A stretch of DNA of 64,000 nt from Lingula anatina (lineage: Eukaryota > Brachiopoda > Lingulata > Lingulida > Lingulidae): assembly GCF_001039355.2 (NCBI RefSeq), contig NW_019775452.1:319078-383077 (forward strand). Reading direction: 5' to 3'. A program made the translations under genes and the position numbers. The notes beneath the pieces were generated by a model. That model was not told the DNA's origin. It searched no databases and was given only the letters and a program-made list of their open reading frames with translations. Below are positions 1 to 33,000 of the stretch, piece after piece; the stretch's first letter is position 1, and each line of letters begins with the position of its first letter.

Positions 1-600
1 TTCAAGGTGTGACTTTGAAGTTCCACAGGCTTGAAGACCCATGCTTGTCACATTTTCTGAAAATCCATGATACGTATATTTTATTATTAAAAATTGATTG
101 TCATTATGCTGGTAACCATTATGTAATATTGCATCAGAATAGAAGAAAACACAATTTTGGGTGCTGCTGCCATGATGACCATTATGGGAAAACCATGTTA
201 CTTATGATTGCCAAACTTTCAAAAAAGAAATACAGGACTAAAATGCAGCCTGAGTTGGAAAAGCAGTCTAATTGACTTCTTTTTCTGGAAGTTTTACATT
301 TTCAAAGGGTGAACTTGAACTCCCATGGGCCTGAAGCCTTATGTTTGTTACACATTTTACTTACATTGGTATTACCTGTTGAGCATAATTAGAATTTGAT
401 GTTGAATTTGCAGTTTAACATAATGTACTTTTGCATCAGAATTGACAGTAGCCTATTTTGTTATTTCCTGCTTTTTGTCTGTACATTTGACAGCTTTGCT
501 GCCTTGTTTTAAATACATTTATATAGTTTTTCAAGTGGTTCATGATATTTAAACTATTTAGAAATATGAACTGGACACTATAAAAATTGCAACTTAAACA
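1..600. repeat. Diverged ~300-bp direct tandem repeat
   Basis: Two units that are clearly alike start near 1 and near 299. Each opens with a TTCAA..GGTGA-like stretch followed by CTTGAA, then a 'GGCYTGAAG' block, a 'ATGYTTGTYACA' block and, about 130 bp in, a 'GCATCAGAAT' block. I see no credible coding sequence; the open frame at 9-275 runs through the repeat and matches nothing known. The region lies directly upstream of the Mab-21/cGAS-like exon. It could be intron, 3' UTR of an upstream gene copy, or a simple local duplication. Confidence 0.5.
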
Positions 601-625
601 TCTTACATTTTGTTAAATGTAACAG

Positions 626-1686
626 ATGGAGATATCCAGGATCAGATTCCTCTTTTACAAGATAAGGAAATGCTGCACAAAAACTTACAATCATTCCTTG
701 AGACAATTGCCCCTCCACAGGAAACAGTTTCAAAGCACAGGAACATAGTAGATCATTTCTTACAAGAGATGGAGAGACGTTTACAAGGAGAACAAAAGAG
801 TTTAAAATTTGGAAACCTTGGTCTTGTTGGCAGCGTAAGTGAAGGGGTTCAAGTCATTGCAGCAGACGACTTTGATGTTAGTGTAGCCATAGATATTGGT
901 CATCTGTCAGCCATGGCATCACAGACTCCAGGGTACGATTTCATCGAATCTCCTAATTGTACCAGGACAAAACTTTGTGGACATGACAATTTAAAAGTTG
1001 TCCCTTTTAAAGTCATCTCCCGTTTGCAAAGTATCATTCAAGAAAATTTAAATTACTTCCAAAAATTTAGCCCAAATCTTAAATATAACCTTGGTTTTAA
1101 AGGACCTACTGTCAAAGTAGAAATTCTGGAAGGAGAAGAGTTTCTTGTACGCATTGAATTTGTCCCATTGGTAACTAGTTCCAATGGCAATAGATATGTA
1201 GCAAAAAGTTACAAAGATGAAGACATTGAGACAGTTACAGTTTGGCGCAGGTCATTTGCGCGGGAGGAAAGAGAACTTTTATCCAAATTCAATAGAAAGT
1301 CCACATGCCATTTAGATGTCTTGCGAATTATGAAAGCAATCGTCAAAAGAGACCCAGAACTGAACACAACTAAAAAACATCATCGCCTGACGTCGTATCA
1401 CATGAAAACGACTTTGTTTACTTTGATAAGTGAAACACAGGGCATTGACTGGTCTCCAAACCAACTTCCATCTTATTTTGTTAAATTCCTCCAAAGGCTG
1501 AAAGATTTCCTTAATCAAGGTTGTATGAAAAGTCATTTTTTGGATGATGGTAATTTATTTAATAGCATTTCCAAATCAGATATGCCACGTATTATTAATA
1601 GGATTGACACATTTCTGAAGGAGCCAAAACATCTGTACAGAATACTATCAGCTGAAATGAAAGATCCTGCTCGTGAAGAACTGTAG
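626..1686 (+). CDS. Mab-21/cGAS-like nucleotidyltransferase (cGLR), probable last exon
   Basis: The protein carries the Mab-21/cGAS fold signature. A GS motif (residues 74-75, numbering from the codon at 610) is followed by D87 and D89 in an 'ADDFDVSVAI' strand, which are the first two metal-binding positions. 'LVRIEFVPLV' puts E183 where the third Asp is usual. The helical half follows with 'TVWRRSFAREERELL' and 'LTSYHMKTTLF', both typical of Mab-21. Family members that are active make cyclic dinucleotides on sensing nucleic acid; others are developmental Mab-21 proteins without known catalysis. The sequence upstream reads as a splice acceptor (AACAG, exon from 626, in phase), so this is probably the last exon. 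The first in-frame ATG is at 670, and a start there would still keep the whole core. The stop is TAG at 1684-1686, with a poly(A) signal at 1784. No Zn-ribbon insert is seen. Family assignment is firm; enzymatic activity is not shown. Confidence 0.85.
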
Positions 1687-1783
1687 TAATGCATGACTAG
1701 CATCTTTAATCTAAAACAATAGTATGTAGTTTTGGAATTTAATTAATCTAAAATTTAATTGAAAAAAATCTGGAGTTAAATGG

Positions 1784-1789
1784 AATAAA
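1784..1789 (+). terminator. Poly(A) signal of the Mab-21/cGAS-like gene
   Basis: AATAAA lies about 100 bp after the stop codon, followed a few bases later by a second AATAAA-like hexamer. The MITE at 1839 begins about 50 bp further on, so the transcript probably ends at or within the element edge. Confidence 0.5.
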
Positions 1790-1838
1790 AATAAACTTCA
1801 AGCAGCTTCATACAAGATCATATTTCAGAAAAGCTTTT

Positions 1839-2093
1839 TTAAAGGTATAATAACTCTTCGTTTTGGACCTTTACCCCATACTTACCAATGGTAAATGAAT
1901 CCATTTTTACCTGGTTTTTTCTTAAAAGGTTTTTTTTTGTTATAATCTCTTAAGAGATTATGACAGAGTATAGCCATCAATGGAGGTAACGTGGTCCAAA
2001 GACAAGCTCAGATATCAAAACAGATATTTCTGAGTTGTTCAGTGTTTTTATTGTGAAATATAATCTCATACGAAGAGTTATTATCTCTTTTAA
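1839..2093. mobile_element. TTAA-flanked MITE, copy A (~247 bp)
   Basis: Flanked by TTAA at 1839-1842 and 2090-2093. The terminal inverted repeats read AGGTATAATAACTCTTCG at the left and the reverse complement of a near-identical sequence at the right. A 20-bp perfect palindrome centred on CTTAAG lies at 1942-1961. The same family occurs at 15891, 20775 and 54971. No coding capacity, so it is non-autonomous. TTAA target duplication is the rule for piggyBac and Kolobok transposons. Confidence 0.8.
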
Positions 2094-2616
2094 GTGTTTA
2101 TATTTAATTGTGCCACCAGGTAGAGTGCTATCTACCAGAGGTATTCTCTAGAATTCATAAAATTGGATGAAATTCCCGTCAAAGTTAAGATGATCAGGTG
2201 TAATGCATTCCTCGACAGACAAATTTATGTATTTCTCAGTAGAGGCAATTTCATTCTTGTTGGGTTACCCAAACCCCTGTGTGTGTTTCATAATGTATGA
2301 AATAGCTAAAAAGATAAAGTTAGGCATGGGTTCAGACCTACGTCAAGTGCCCAGTTGTGTGCTTACACCCAACCCAACAATTGTCTCCTTGGTTCCAATG
2401 CCAGATTTTTTTAGGGGCTGGGCAGTTACATGAGAGAATACAGTCATGGACTGTTTTTAAACAGTTTCAAATAAAAGAAAGCAAAACAATTGAATTTCTA
2501 AAACTAATGTTTTAATATTTTCAATTCTTTACAAAAAAAATCTATAATGTACAGTGATCACTTCATTACTCCAAAATCAGTCAATTGCTTTGTATTTGTA
2601 TTGTCTACAATTGAAA
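2094..2616. other. Intergenic stretch between convergent genes
   Basis: Sequence between the 3' ends of the Mab-21/cGAS-like gene and SNRNP200. I see no exon with splice sites, no RNA gene and no clear repeat. The open frame at 2203-2433 resembles nothing known. Confidence 0.5.
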
Positions 2617-2622
2617 TTTATT
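2617..2622 (-). terminator. SNRNP200: Candidate poly(A) signal of SNRNP200
   Basis: TTTATT on the plus strand reads AATAAA on the minus strand, about 315 bp past the SNRNP200 stop. It is the first canonical hexamer I find downstream, which implies a 3' UTR of roughly 330 bases. Confidence 0.4.
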
Positions 2623-2935
2623 CAGACTTGATTTGTTAAAGAATAGGTACATGTCATAAAACACATGAAATGTCATTTTGGAGTTAGTAATCCATTTCCT
2701 TTAAGAAAATGTAACAAAAAGATGGAGATAAGAGTGCCATCAACTTCTAGTATAAATAATTGGTTCCTCTATCAAAAGCTACAAACAGATTGGATTGTAT
2801 GCTTTTCTGCTGATATTCAAATTCTTTAATGTCTTTCCTTGCTTTAAACACTCCCATTATTGTTATCACTTGGGTCAAAGTACTTTACATATCTTATCCA
2901 TAATGTAATCAAACCAATACACTGTGCGAAGTCAA

Positions 2936-22986
<20,051 letters not shown>

Positions 22987-23000
22987 GCTGCCGGTAAATT

Positions 23001-23011
23001 AAAGATGGCGG
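23001..23011 (+). promoter_or_regulatory. SNRNP200: YY1-like motif at the SNRNP200 promoter
   Basis: AAAGATGGCGG, about 15 bp upstream of the SNRNP200 start codon. It matches the YY1 core AAGATGGCGG that is common close to the start site of TATA-less housekeeping genes. I see no TATA box here. The surrounding 22980-23050 is locally richer in CpG than its surroundings, so the 5' UTR is probably very short. Confidence 0.5.
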
Positions 23012-23059
23012 TGCACGTACACAGAACGTAACCACGCTATAGTGGGATTACAAAATAGG

Positions 23060-26000
23060 ACAGCAATTATTGAACTAGTTATTCTTTTTGTGTTTTTTGT
23101 ACGAATATGAATCACAGGAATTGTTTGAGATTTGAATTTAGACATTCGATTAAAAAAACATGTTGATCTGGATTGTGATCTGGATGTGATTTATGATTGC
23201 TTTTCACATCGAGTCGCACCTGTAGCAATAGGTGTAATTGAGACTGTCGGGTGTCCAGTTTATAAAGGGGTGAAAGGGTGGCAAAAAGTACATCGATGTA
23301 AAAAGAACATCTGTGTTCATCATAAGGAACTTTTGAAGCCTCACACAATTATTGTGAATCAACGTTATCATTATTTCACACTCAGGTTGACAAAAATGTG
23401 TACAATATACTACTTAATTATAAAATCCACCAGGGTAGATGGAGAAATATTTTGAATAGCTTTCACTTTTCATCAACTATCAGCATACCAAGACTGCTTT
23501 TGTAGTTTATTACTTGTCAGATAAGTTTTGAAATTTACATGGAAAAGCCCATTGACAAGTTTAAAATAATTTGTATTTTTGTATTTTTATTTTTGATGTA
23601 ATGGCATCATATTGTGTGAACTAATACTACATTTGTGGTCTTGTGCAATTACCAAGTTTCATCCATATCCGATCCTGATTGCCAAAATTGTGGATGTTTG
23701 AAATGTCAATTTAGATACTCTGTGGAGTAACTAAAGAGTGTGTGTACTTGGTTGATTGCACCCAACACAGTAACAATAAATTTACCATGGTCCATCAGAG
23801 CCTGCAGGCATGAAAACAGCTTGCACCATATCGATTTCACATTTTAATTGGCTCCATAGATGCGAGACCTATTTTACTGATTTTTTTCTTCTTTGAAAAT
23901 TTAAGTTGAATAACCTCCACTTATTTTTTCAGATATTGCCATATTGAAGGAAGATGTACAAAAACCAAAATTAAATAATCATGTCATGAAAAAGGAAAAA
24001 AATCATTATCATTTAACTTAAAGAACAGAATTATAAATACGATCTTATATTGGGTAAACTGAGGTGTACTTGGCAAAACTCTGCAGTATCATCAGGCACT
24101 ATTGAGTTTCATAAGCTTTCCGGGAAATACCAAGTAAGATTGCATTCTATTGTTATCATGTAATCATGATTTTTTTTTTTTTTTTTGTTTTTTTTTGTGA
24201 TATTCTGATTGATTTTTGAGCCATAGAAAGGGACACATATTTTATATTTCTAACTTCCATGTTATTTTGGAGAACATTGAAATGAAGGTATGGAATCATA
24301 TAATAAAACAATTGCTTTTGCTTTTGGTCAGTGTTGTTTGGCAGACCTAAGAAAAATGATATTGAACTTGACTGCATCTCAGTGGATATCACTATTTTGA
24401 GGTCTGCAGAAAAAATATCTACCTCAGCCAAAGTCAATAATTTTATATTACCACCTTCAAGGGCAAACTGCAGTTGTTATCACACTTACAGGTAACTGGT
24501 GGCATGTACAGGGGCAGTGCCTGGGAAAACACAAACAAAAAATATTCACAATAGTTTTATATTCCTTTTAATTAAGATCGACGGTGAATAATAACAAGTA
24601 CAATCTTCACAATTGTTAATTCCACATTCTATAACAAACACTGATTGTCATCTGCCATTCATACTTTTAAGTACTTTTCTTTTATCATTATATAAGATTA
24701 TGCAAAAGTGCATACTGTAATTAAGCCCATAGACTTCAATTATGCCAAGAGGCACCTTTACAATTCAGAGGTATCATCTACACCTTAAATAATTGATGAG
24801 AAATTGACAATTATAAAGTGGCAGGAAATGAGACCAATACAATGCTGCATACACTCATGCCATACAGACATTGCCAGCCCACTGTTTTAATGTCAAACTC
24901 ATTTTAATTTCTACCTGATAGGATGTAGCTGAGAAAGAAACTTCTTACCTTATAATCAATATTCACGATTAATTCCAAATTAAGTGCTGTAAAATAATAT
25001 CTCTTATAGTGATTAACAATGATAAACCTTTCTTGCATCTTTTATGCAAGATTCCGAAATACTTTCAAGGTATGATCAACTATGACAAACACTGAAGCTT
25101 TTCAATGCCAAATGACTTAATCTAACAGGATATTAGATATCCTAGAAAAAAATTGAAAAAATTTGCCACGGTGATAAACACCTCAGATAAGCATGGAACG
25201 TCTCTGACTACAAGTATGACTGTTGCACAAGAAGCATATAATTATGAAAGATCACACTATCGTTCTCTATCAATAACTGGGTACCATTTGTTATTAATCA
25301 TGGATTAAAACATTTTTATGAGTAGAACAGTTAGGATATTATTCAGCAGAAATGGCAGTCCATATTATAGCACAGGTAAACAGAAAGTGGGACATTTTAC
25401 AATGCTCGTCAGGGTGGCTGTACAAGTTATGCAACATATTTTTAATGCAATGTACAGTATATTTAAGCTTTGCAATGTCTTAATAAATAAGTTTAATGTA
25501 CATTAATACACAGTGGCAGTATTCTGGAATGTGATAACTCTAACACATTGAAACTTATAGCAACAATGTTCACTATTTTGTAAAGGTTGCTATTAAACAA
25601 TAAAATAAAAACCCCTAAAATGTTTGAAAACTATTAAGACATGCAGTAATCCCAATTACTTGCACTGTGCAGCATTTCATGCTTAAATATCTTGTGTAAT
25701 ATATTTTGAAATATGGAGTATTAATTGTACATCTTAAAAAAAGCTTTCACAAATGGTATAATTATTATTGGTGTGGATACATTGGAAAATTGCCATACTT
25801 GGTTGTCTCACCCCCCCCCCCCACCATAACCCTGTAAAATGTTACTTCTTGTGTATTTATTCAAAAATAAGAACTTATACTGTATGCTCCTGATGCCTTA
25901 ATACTGAAATCTTAAATAATAAATAACTTAAAGATAATATTACACTAAAAAGAAAATTTTAAATCTCCCCAAATCTTAAATTATCACAGATAGGCTGGTA

Positions 26001-27044
26001 TCACTTAAATTTTGTCCTACTAGTATAAACAACAGCACTTATCAAGTAAGACAAATTCTTCATGCAAACATAAAAACTGAAAGCAAATTAACTCATCTTA
26101 TATTTACTACTGTCAATAATTCTGTCAAAAATCTGATCAATAAACATCAGTGAAAAGTGAGGTACATGTTATGATTTTAAACAATTAGGCAAAGTATCAA
26201 AGCAGGAAAACTAAAGCAAATATAATGCAAACAAATCATTTTATAAATAGAGAAATAAGTGACAATTTTAAATTGTTTCTCAATATATCAGGAAAACACT
26301 AAATATCAAATACTGTTGAGAAAAGATTGTGCGTGTAATCTAAACAAAACCTTAAACAAAAAGAAAACATTAAAACCCATCAACAAAAGTAGTTGATGTA
26401 TCAAGGGAATAAGTGGAACGAATATCTATATGTAAGTATTTGTGTACATGTATATATAATACTTGTTGATTAATATATGTATTAATATGACGGATCCAGA
26501 GCAGAGGTCATGATGCACCCCATCAGCTTCAATCAAAAAAAAAATTAAAGCAAACACATTTGTTTGTCCCCCCCCCCCCCCAAAAAAAAATAAAAAAATG
26601 AGTTTCAGAGGTGTCAGAAGCTCACGCTAATTATCCTTTTGTCGCTAGAATCTGAAGTTTCCCCACAACCTCTAGAACTCTGATAGTGAGCCAACCAGCA
26701 TTGTCAGTAATATCTTGGATCCACAACTGGCCTAGACCCCATAAATGCTGACTAGTCACAAAGGTTAAAATCCGCAATGTCATACATGCTGGATTGTATT
26801 ATGATAAACTGCATCACAAACAGAGATTCTATTTCTCCATATACATGTACATGAACTACAAATAAATTATGCAGTCACAGATTGTCTTTGTCATTTGTCT
26901 TACTCAATATAATTTAGAATTTCTATCATGATGTCTTAAAATATGGAATAGATGTGACGGCCTTTGTTTTAGCATTTTAGTATTACCTTCATTGCTTATT
27001 GATAGTGAGACAGACCCAAACGCCACTATTCCATTATTTATGTA
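23060..27044. other. Long gene-poor stretch; NCKX 3' UTR plus intergenic
   Basis: Between the SNRNP200 start and the NCKX stop. It should contain the 3' UTR of the exchanger, which reads leftward from 27044; a minus-strand AATAAA lies at 25856-25861, but its use is uncertain. Mononucleotide C runs sit near 25810 and 26568. The open frame at 23132-23455 shows no recognisable domain and no splice context. No RNA gene recognised. Confidence 0.4.
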
Positions 27045-30000
27045 TCAAAATGGGCATTGAAAAAACCCTAAAACAAGCAGCACACTGGTTGCCAGAAACC
27101 CACTATAGAGTACAAACATGGCTACCCCGAGGCCTTTACTCATCTTCCACTTGAATGCTGCTACAGAGCAGACCACAAATAACAACATCAGGAAGAGGAG
27201 GACCACAGAGCAGTAGAGACCCTGGCTGTCCACAGATATGGGCCGCCAGTAGATTATGGCACTCAGCAGCCATGGGAATGGTAATCTGGAAAAAGAAATA
27301 CATGATATTCAGTAGCAGACTTCAAGTTAAGTGTCTGTATGTCTTATTAGGGGATCAGATCTAGAGCATCTTCTTCCAGGAATGGAGCTATCCAGTTGAA
27401 AAGCTTCCATTCTGGGTTCACAATATAGTCTACACTTCAGACATCGGAACATTGGAGGCAAAACACATTTTCAATATAAGCTTTTGATTGAAGAAAGGTT
27501 CCTGCTTTATTCTTAGTACATGACATGCTATAGCTGATGAAATATCTATTTCTTTTACAGAATGTATAACTAATGTTCCTTTAAAATACAATCACATTCA
27601 ATCCAAAAAGGAAAGAGTTAAGATATTAAGAAATCCATTTATAAAGTTCTTTCACGTGTATGTAAATGCATACTGACATGTTTGATTTAAGGATAGTCTG
27701 CTAAATAGCATGTTTTCATCATATTTTCTATTAACTGTCATTTTTACATTATCTCTACTGTTTTAAAATCGCATCCGTCTTTTCATTACAGATACATACA
27801 AGATAAAAAGGGATGGGTAAATTAATTGTTTCACGTAAAAAGGCTAAGCTGTTGGATCTACAATTTGTATATCATTAATATCTCGGTGTGTGGACAGTAA
27901 GGTTTCTATTTGGGATGAACTTAAGTAATGGAGACAAATGAGAAAAAATAATTTAAATTTTATTATTGTTTGTACAGACTTTGATGATTGTGATGGATGC
28001 ATCCACCAAAAAAATATAGGACATTTCAGAGAAAGCCATTAATAACTAACTGAAGACTTAGATCCCATTCCCAGAGATTAGATCGATCCAACTAGATCGA
28101 CCTAACTCCCTGGGGGTTCACGCTAAATAGCTGTCAGCCGAGCGGGTACGAAAGTTAATTACCCCCTTACAGCTTGTAGTAGGCGGGACGGACATTTAAG
28201 CCAGATTATCTGACAGTAATCTAGTGAGACTCCCCACGGGGATAGATCGATCCAAAATCTATGGGAATGCGCCCTTAATGAATTCTTTTTTCATATCATT
28301 TATCACTTTCTTTTATTCTTAAACTTCTTTTTAATAAAATTTTCAATATCCTTCATGTCAGGCATCACCTCAAATGTTTAAATTGTCTCTGAAATCCACT
28401 AAACCATTCTGTTCTCACTTCCTCACGTGTAAAACTACAGTCTCTTGTGGTTTGACATTTAGAAGAGGTTTCACGTTAAGGGCAAAGAAATATAATCTGT
28501 CATTTTAATCTACTGATGAATCTTTGAACCAAACAATAGAGCTACCTTTTTAAAACAATGTTGAAAAATGAAAACATAATTATGCATTTTAAATGAATAA
28601 AACAAAACCAATGAAATGTAATATAATGATCTACATGTTGGTATAAAAACTTTGGCATTTTTGTGGGGAGTGCAGTGGTATAAAATAAATAAACACATTT
28701 TCCTCAACTTACCCCACAGTCACATCAAAAAGATTGCTCCCAACTGAACTGGACACAGCCATGTCCCCATATCCTTTTCTTGCTACAATTACACTGGTAA
28801 TGAGATCAGGGACACTAGTTCCGGCTGCTAGAAAGGTTATGCCCATTACCTGCAAGCAGATGTACAATCATTAATGTCATTATCATCATTATGATGGAAT
28901 TTTTGCATGGCCTTATCCATATGATCCAACTGCAAAGTTGTTGTACTTACTGGTATTAATAGACATTGCACAAATAAGACCATGCAAGAACCAGATACAT
29001 TTTTTATATTATCAGTACTGCTTGATCTATTTCCAATAAAAGTACACACATCTATTATCATAGAGCATTGTATATCTCAGCTATCACTTCTATTATTTCG
29101 ATAGCTGATTTGAAAAATTTATGGGCACCTGGCTGTCAGAAAGGTTATCATTATCATATGATAGCAAACCATCATTACCATTGTGTAAATATATTTTTTA
29201 AGTATGTGTTTTTTTTAATTACTTCTACAATCATGTTATATAATTTTTATCATTTCGACAAATCCCATCAAGGTGGACTGCTGTCTTAAAAAAATTAAAT
29301 ATATATATATAATTTTTTTCTTTACATTCTTTTACAGACTTCTGTCATTTTGGATTTCTGCCATAGAAATTCATTGTTATGTCGTTTTGCAATAATATAT
29401 CCTTATGTACATTTTCAGCTATGTGAATGACTGACATATGAAGAACAGTAGCTATTGGAAAAAGACTGACAATTAATGACCAGATGCATTAACAGGTGTC
29501 AGACATCTCACAATTGTTATTCAAGATAGGAGAAAATATCTGAGCAATGCCTATCTTTCCATTGTGTACAATATACATCAGATATGAGCCTAGGTTAAAA
29601 AAACTGAACATTTATCATGGGATGCAATACCTAACCGGCCTGACGAATCTCAGGCACCATCAGAATTGAATTAAAAAATGCAGAATTCCACATTTCCATG
29701 GAAAAAGCTTATGTCTGATACAAAGAATATTTGAACCAGATTTTAAGCATGCGTTAAATTGTAAATTTGAACCATTTGTCTAGTCGGTACAGCATAATAC
29801 ATTATGTGTAAAGTGTGACTTTAATTTGGGAACACTTATTCTAGTCTATTCTTACACCCCATTGTGAATCTGTTTTACAAACAAAATTATGAATCTCTGT
29901 TGCCTCATTTTTGCCTCTTTTTAGAATATCAATGAAAATTTGTGAACTGGGAATAAATAAAATAAGTTACAATATTTACAAACAACTCATCAACTGTCTC

Positions 30001-33000
30001 AATAGGCTTCTATTGCATAAGATTGGCTACCTATGATTTGAGATGCATTAAATTATTAGAGTGCCTACTATGATGGTATGTAATGAAATCTGGTCAGCCA
30101 ATCTCCACTGACATCAGAAATTTAATATGCTGATTTTAAAAAAAAATCTAATCTGTCCCCAAGTAAGCATTATTTTTTAGGTACTGAAAAAAGTTCTTGA
30201 AACATATATTGATTACAAGGCAAAATAAGTTTTGTTGTAGTCTCATAAGGGCTATGACTCAACAATATTCCTACTTATTATTATTGTATTTGAAATGTAA
30301 AGATTGTTTGGGCATGGAAAAAAATCTTTGCATGTGGATGTAAGATTGCAGTAATGATTTGGCATCTGTTTTAGTTATAGTCAGGCATTCAACATTAGGC
30401 TTTGTATTTTCAACAACTTCCAAACAATTATCGACAAGTATTGGAAAACCAAAAAGAACTTTTAAGAAAATCCATTTTTCATCACGTTCTGCAAAGTATT
30501 AAACCATGTTTGCACTATGAAAAAAAAAGGTTTGTCCCAGAATGGCTCTAAAATCCAGCTCAGACCTGATCTAGCCTTACTTAAGAGCTTGTATTAGAAA
30601 TTCTCAAAAGATTGATTTCTATTAAGCCTCTGTAAGTATAGCCGATCAATGCCAAAGAGATGCAGTCAGGCAGAACAAAAGCACTGACGGCTTTGAACTG
30701 TTAGCTTACACTTTTGGGCCTTTTCAAGAATTTATTAATTAATGATTGGAAAGCAATTGAAGGTCCAGTTAATGTGAAATCTGATATCATTCTTCAATGA
30801 CAAACAGTAATTAGTGCAATAACTTATTATCTGGGTCTCAGTGTTTCATGCATCTTTTTTTTTTCTTTACTTATTTTTACTTAATCAAAGAACCTTGTTG
30901 CCAAGGCTATGACGCAACAAAGGAACATTTGATATGAAAATATGATCATCTTTTTTACCTTAAAAATAAGAAACTATACTAAAGCCCAATCTCAATTTCC
31001 AAGTGACATCCTGAGGCTTGAAGTTAATAGCTCTGAATATGTCATAGCCTATTAAAATGACAAATGCCTACCACAATAAAAATGGATTATTGCCAAAAGC
31101 CATGTTAGTCTGTCTTCATGAATCCCATCCATTCATGTAAATATAGTGATTTTTGGGGTTGTTGTTCAGATTTCATTGTTTTTCACTGTAACTATATGGG
31201 AAGTCTGACAGTGCTGTTAAGACAGGTAACCACTTCCTTTAACATTGGAGATACAATTTACCAACATCCCCCCCCCCCTCCCCACAGTAGAAGGCTGTGC
31301 AAACCAATCCTGTTTGTCAGATTTTCCACTTTATTCCCCAAACNGATTGTTTGGGCATGGAAAAAAATCTTTGCATGTGGATGTAAGATTGCAGTAATGA
31401 TTTGGCATCTGTTTTAGTTATAGTCAGGCATTCAACATTAGGCTTTGTATTTTCAACAACTTCCAAACAATTATCGACAAGTATTGGAAAACCAAAAAGA
31501 ACTTTTAAGAAAATCCATTTTTCATCACGTTCTGCAAAGTATTAAACCATGTTTGCACTATGAAAAAAAAAAGGTTTGTCCCAGAATGGCTCTAAAATCC
31601 AGCTCAGACCTGATCTAGCCTTACTTAAGAGCTTGTATTAGAAATTCTCAAAAGATTGATTTCTATTAAGCCTCTGTAAGTATAGCCGATCAATGCCAAA
31701 GAGATGCAGTCAGGCAGAACAAAAGCACTGACGGCTTTGAACTGTTAGCTTACACTTTTGGGCCTTTTCAAGAATTTATTAATTAATGATTGGAAAGCAA
31801 TTGAAGGTCCAGTTAATGTGAAATCTGATATCATTCTTCAATGACAAACAGTAATTAGTGCAATAACTTATTATCTGGGTCTCAGTGTTTCATGCATCTT
31901 TTTTTTTTCTTTACTTATTTTTACTTAATCAAAGAACCTTGTTGCCAAGGCTATGACGCAACAAAGGAACATTTGATATGAAAATATGATCATCTTTTTT
32001 ACCTTAAAAATAAGAAACTATACTAAAGCCCAATCTCAATTTCCAAGTGACATCCTGAGGCTTGAAGTTAATAGCTCTGAATATGTCATAGCCTATTAAA
32101 ATGACAAATGCCTACCACAATAAAAATGGATTATTGCCAAAAGCCATGTTAGTCTGTCTTCATGAATCCCATCCATTCATGTAAATATAGTGGTTTTTGG
32201 GGTTGTTGTTCAGGTTTCATTGTTTTTCACTGTAACTATATGGGAAGTCTGACAGTGCTGTTAAGACAGGTAACCACTTCCTTTAACATTGGAGATACAA
32301 TTTACCAACATCCCCCCCCCCCCCCACACACACACAGTAGAAGGTTGTGCAAACCAATCCTGTTTGTCAGATTTTCCACTTTATTCCCCAAACCAACTTC
32401 ACAATTAAGTTGTATTCTTTGCTCTTCTTCAGACTGTTAATTCTATGGTTTANTTCACTGTAACTATATGGGAAGTCTGACAGTGCTGTTAAGACAGGTA
32501 ACCACTTCCTTTAACATTGGAGATACAATTTACCAACATCCCCCCCCCCCTCCCCACAGTAGAAGGCTGTGCAAACCAATCCTGTTTGTCAGATTTTCCA
32601 CTTTATTCCCCAAACCAACTTCACAATTAAGTTGCATTCTTTGCTCTTCTTCAGACTGTTAATTCTATGGTTTATGTTGTACAGTTTCAGTCAGGAAAAT
32701 GTAACATAGATAATAGCAGATAATTTCATACAGGAATTCTGGTACATATATGATACTCAGAGGACTCTTGAAGATTGTAAGTATCCCACTGTCTAGCAGT
32801 GTTGCATAATCTTGGACATACAGCTTTATTTATTATAGACAAATACACTAATGAAGCCATGCAGGATAAGCTACATGTATTCATTCATATACTATAGACT
32901 ATCAGGGGCGGATTTAGGCCGTCTTCTGGGTCTTCCAGAAGATGGTCAGATTTTCAAGTTCACATATACGGGTATCTAATTTTTTCTTTTGGAAGACGGT

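Noticed and set aside
9-275. 88-codon open frame at the window start
   Set aside because: Lies in a diverged tandem repeat whose second unit does not keep the frame.
23132-23455. 107-codon open frame upstream of SNRNP200
   Set aside because: No recognisable domain, no splice or promoter context, and an overlapping open frame on the other strand; probably chance.
31118-32662. Three near-identical short open frames starting [10 protein letters not shown] or [10 protein letters not shown]
   Set aside because: They are the same intronic sequence repeated by the haplotype misassembly, contain poly-C/poly-Pro and have no gene signature.
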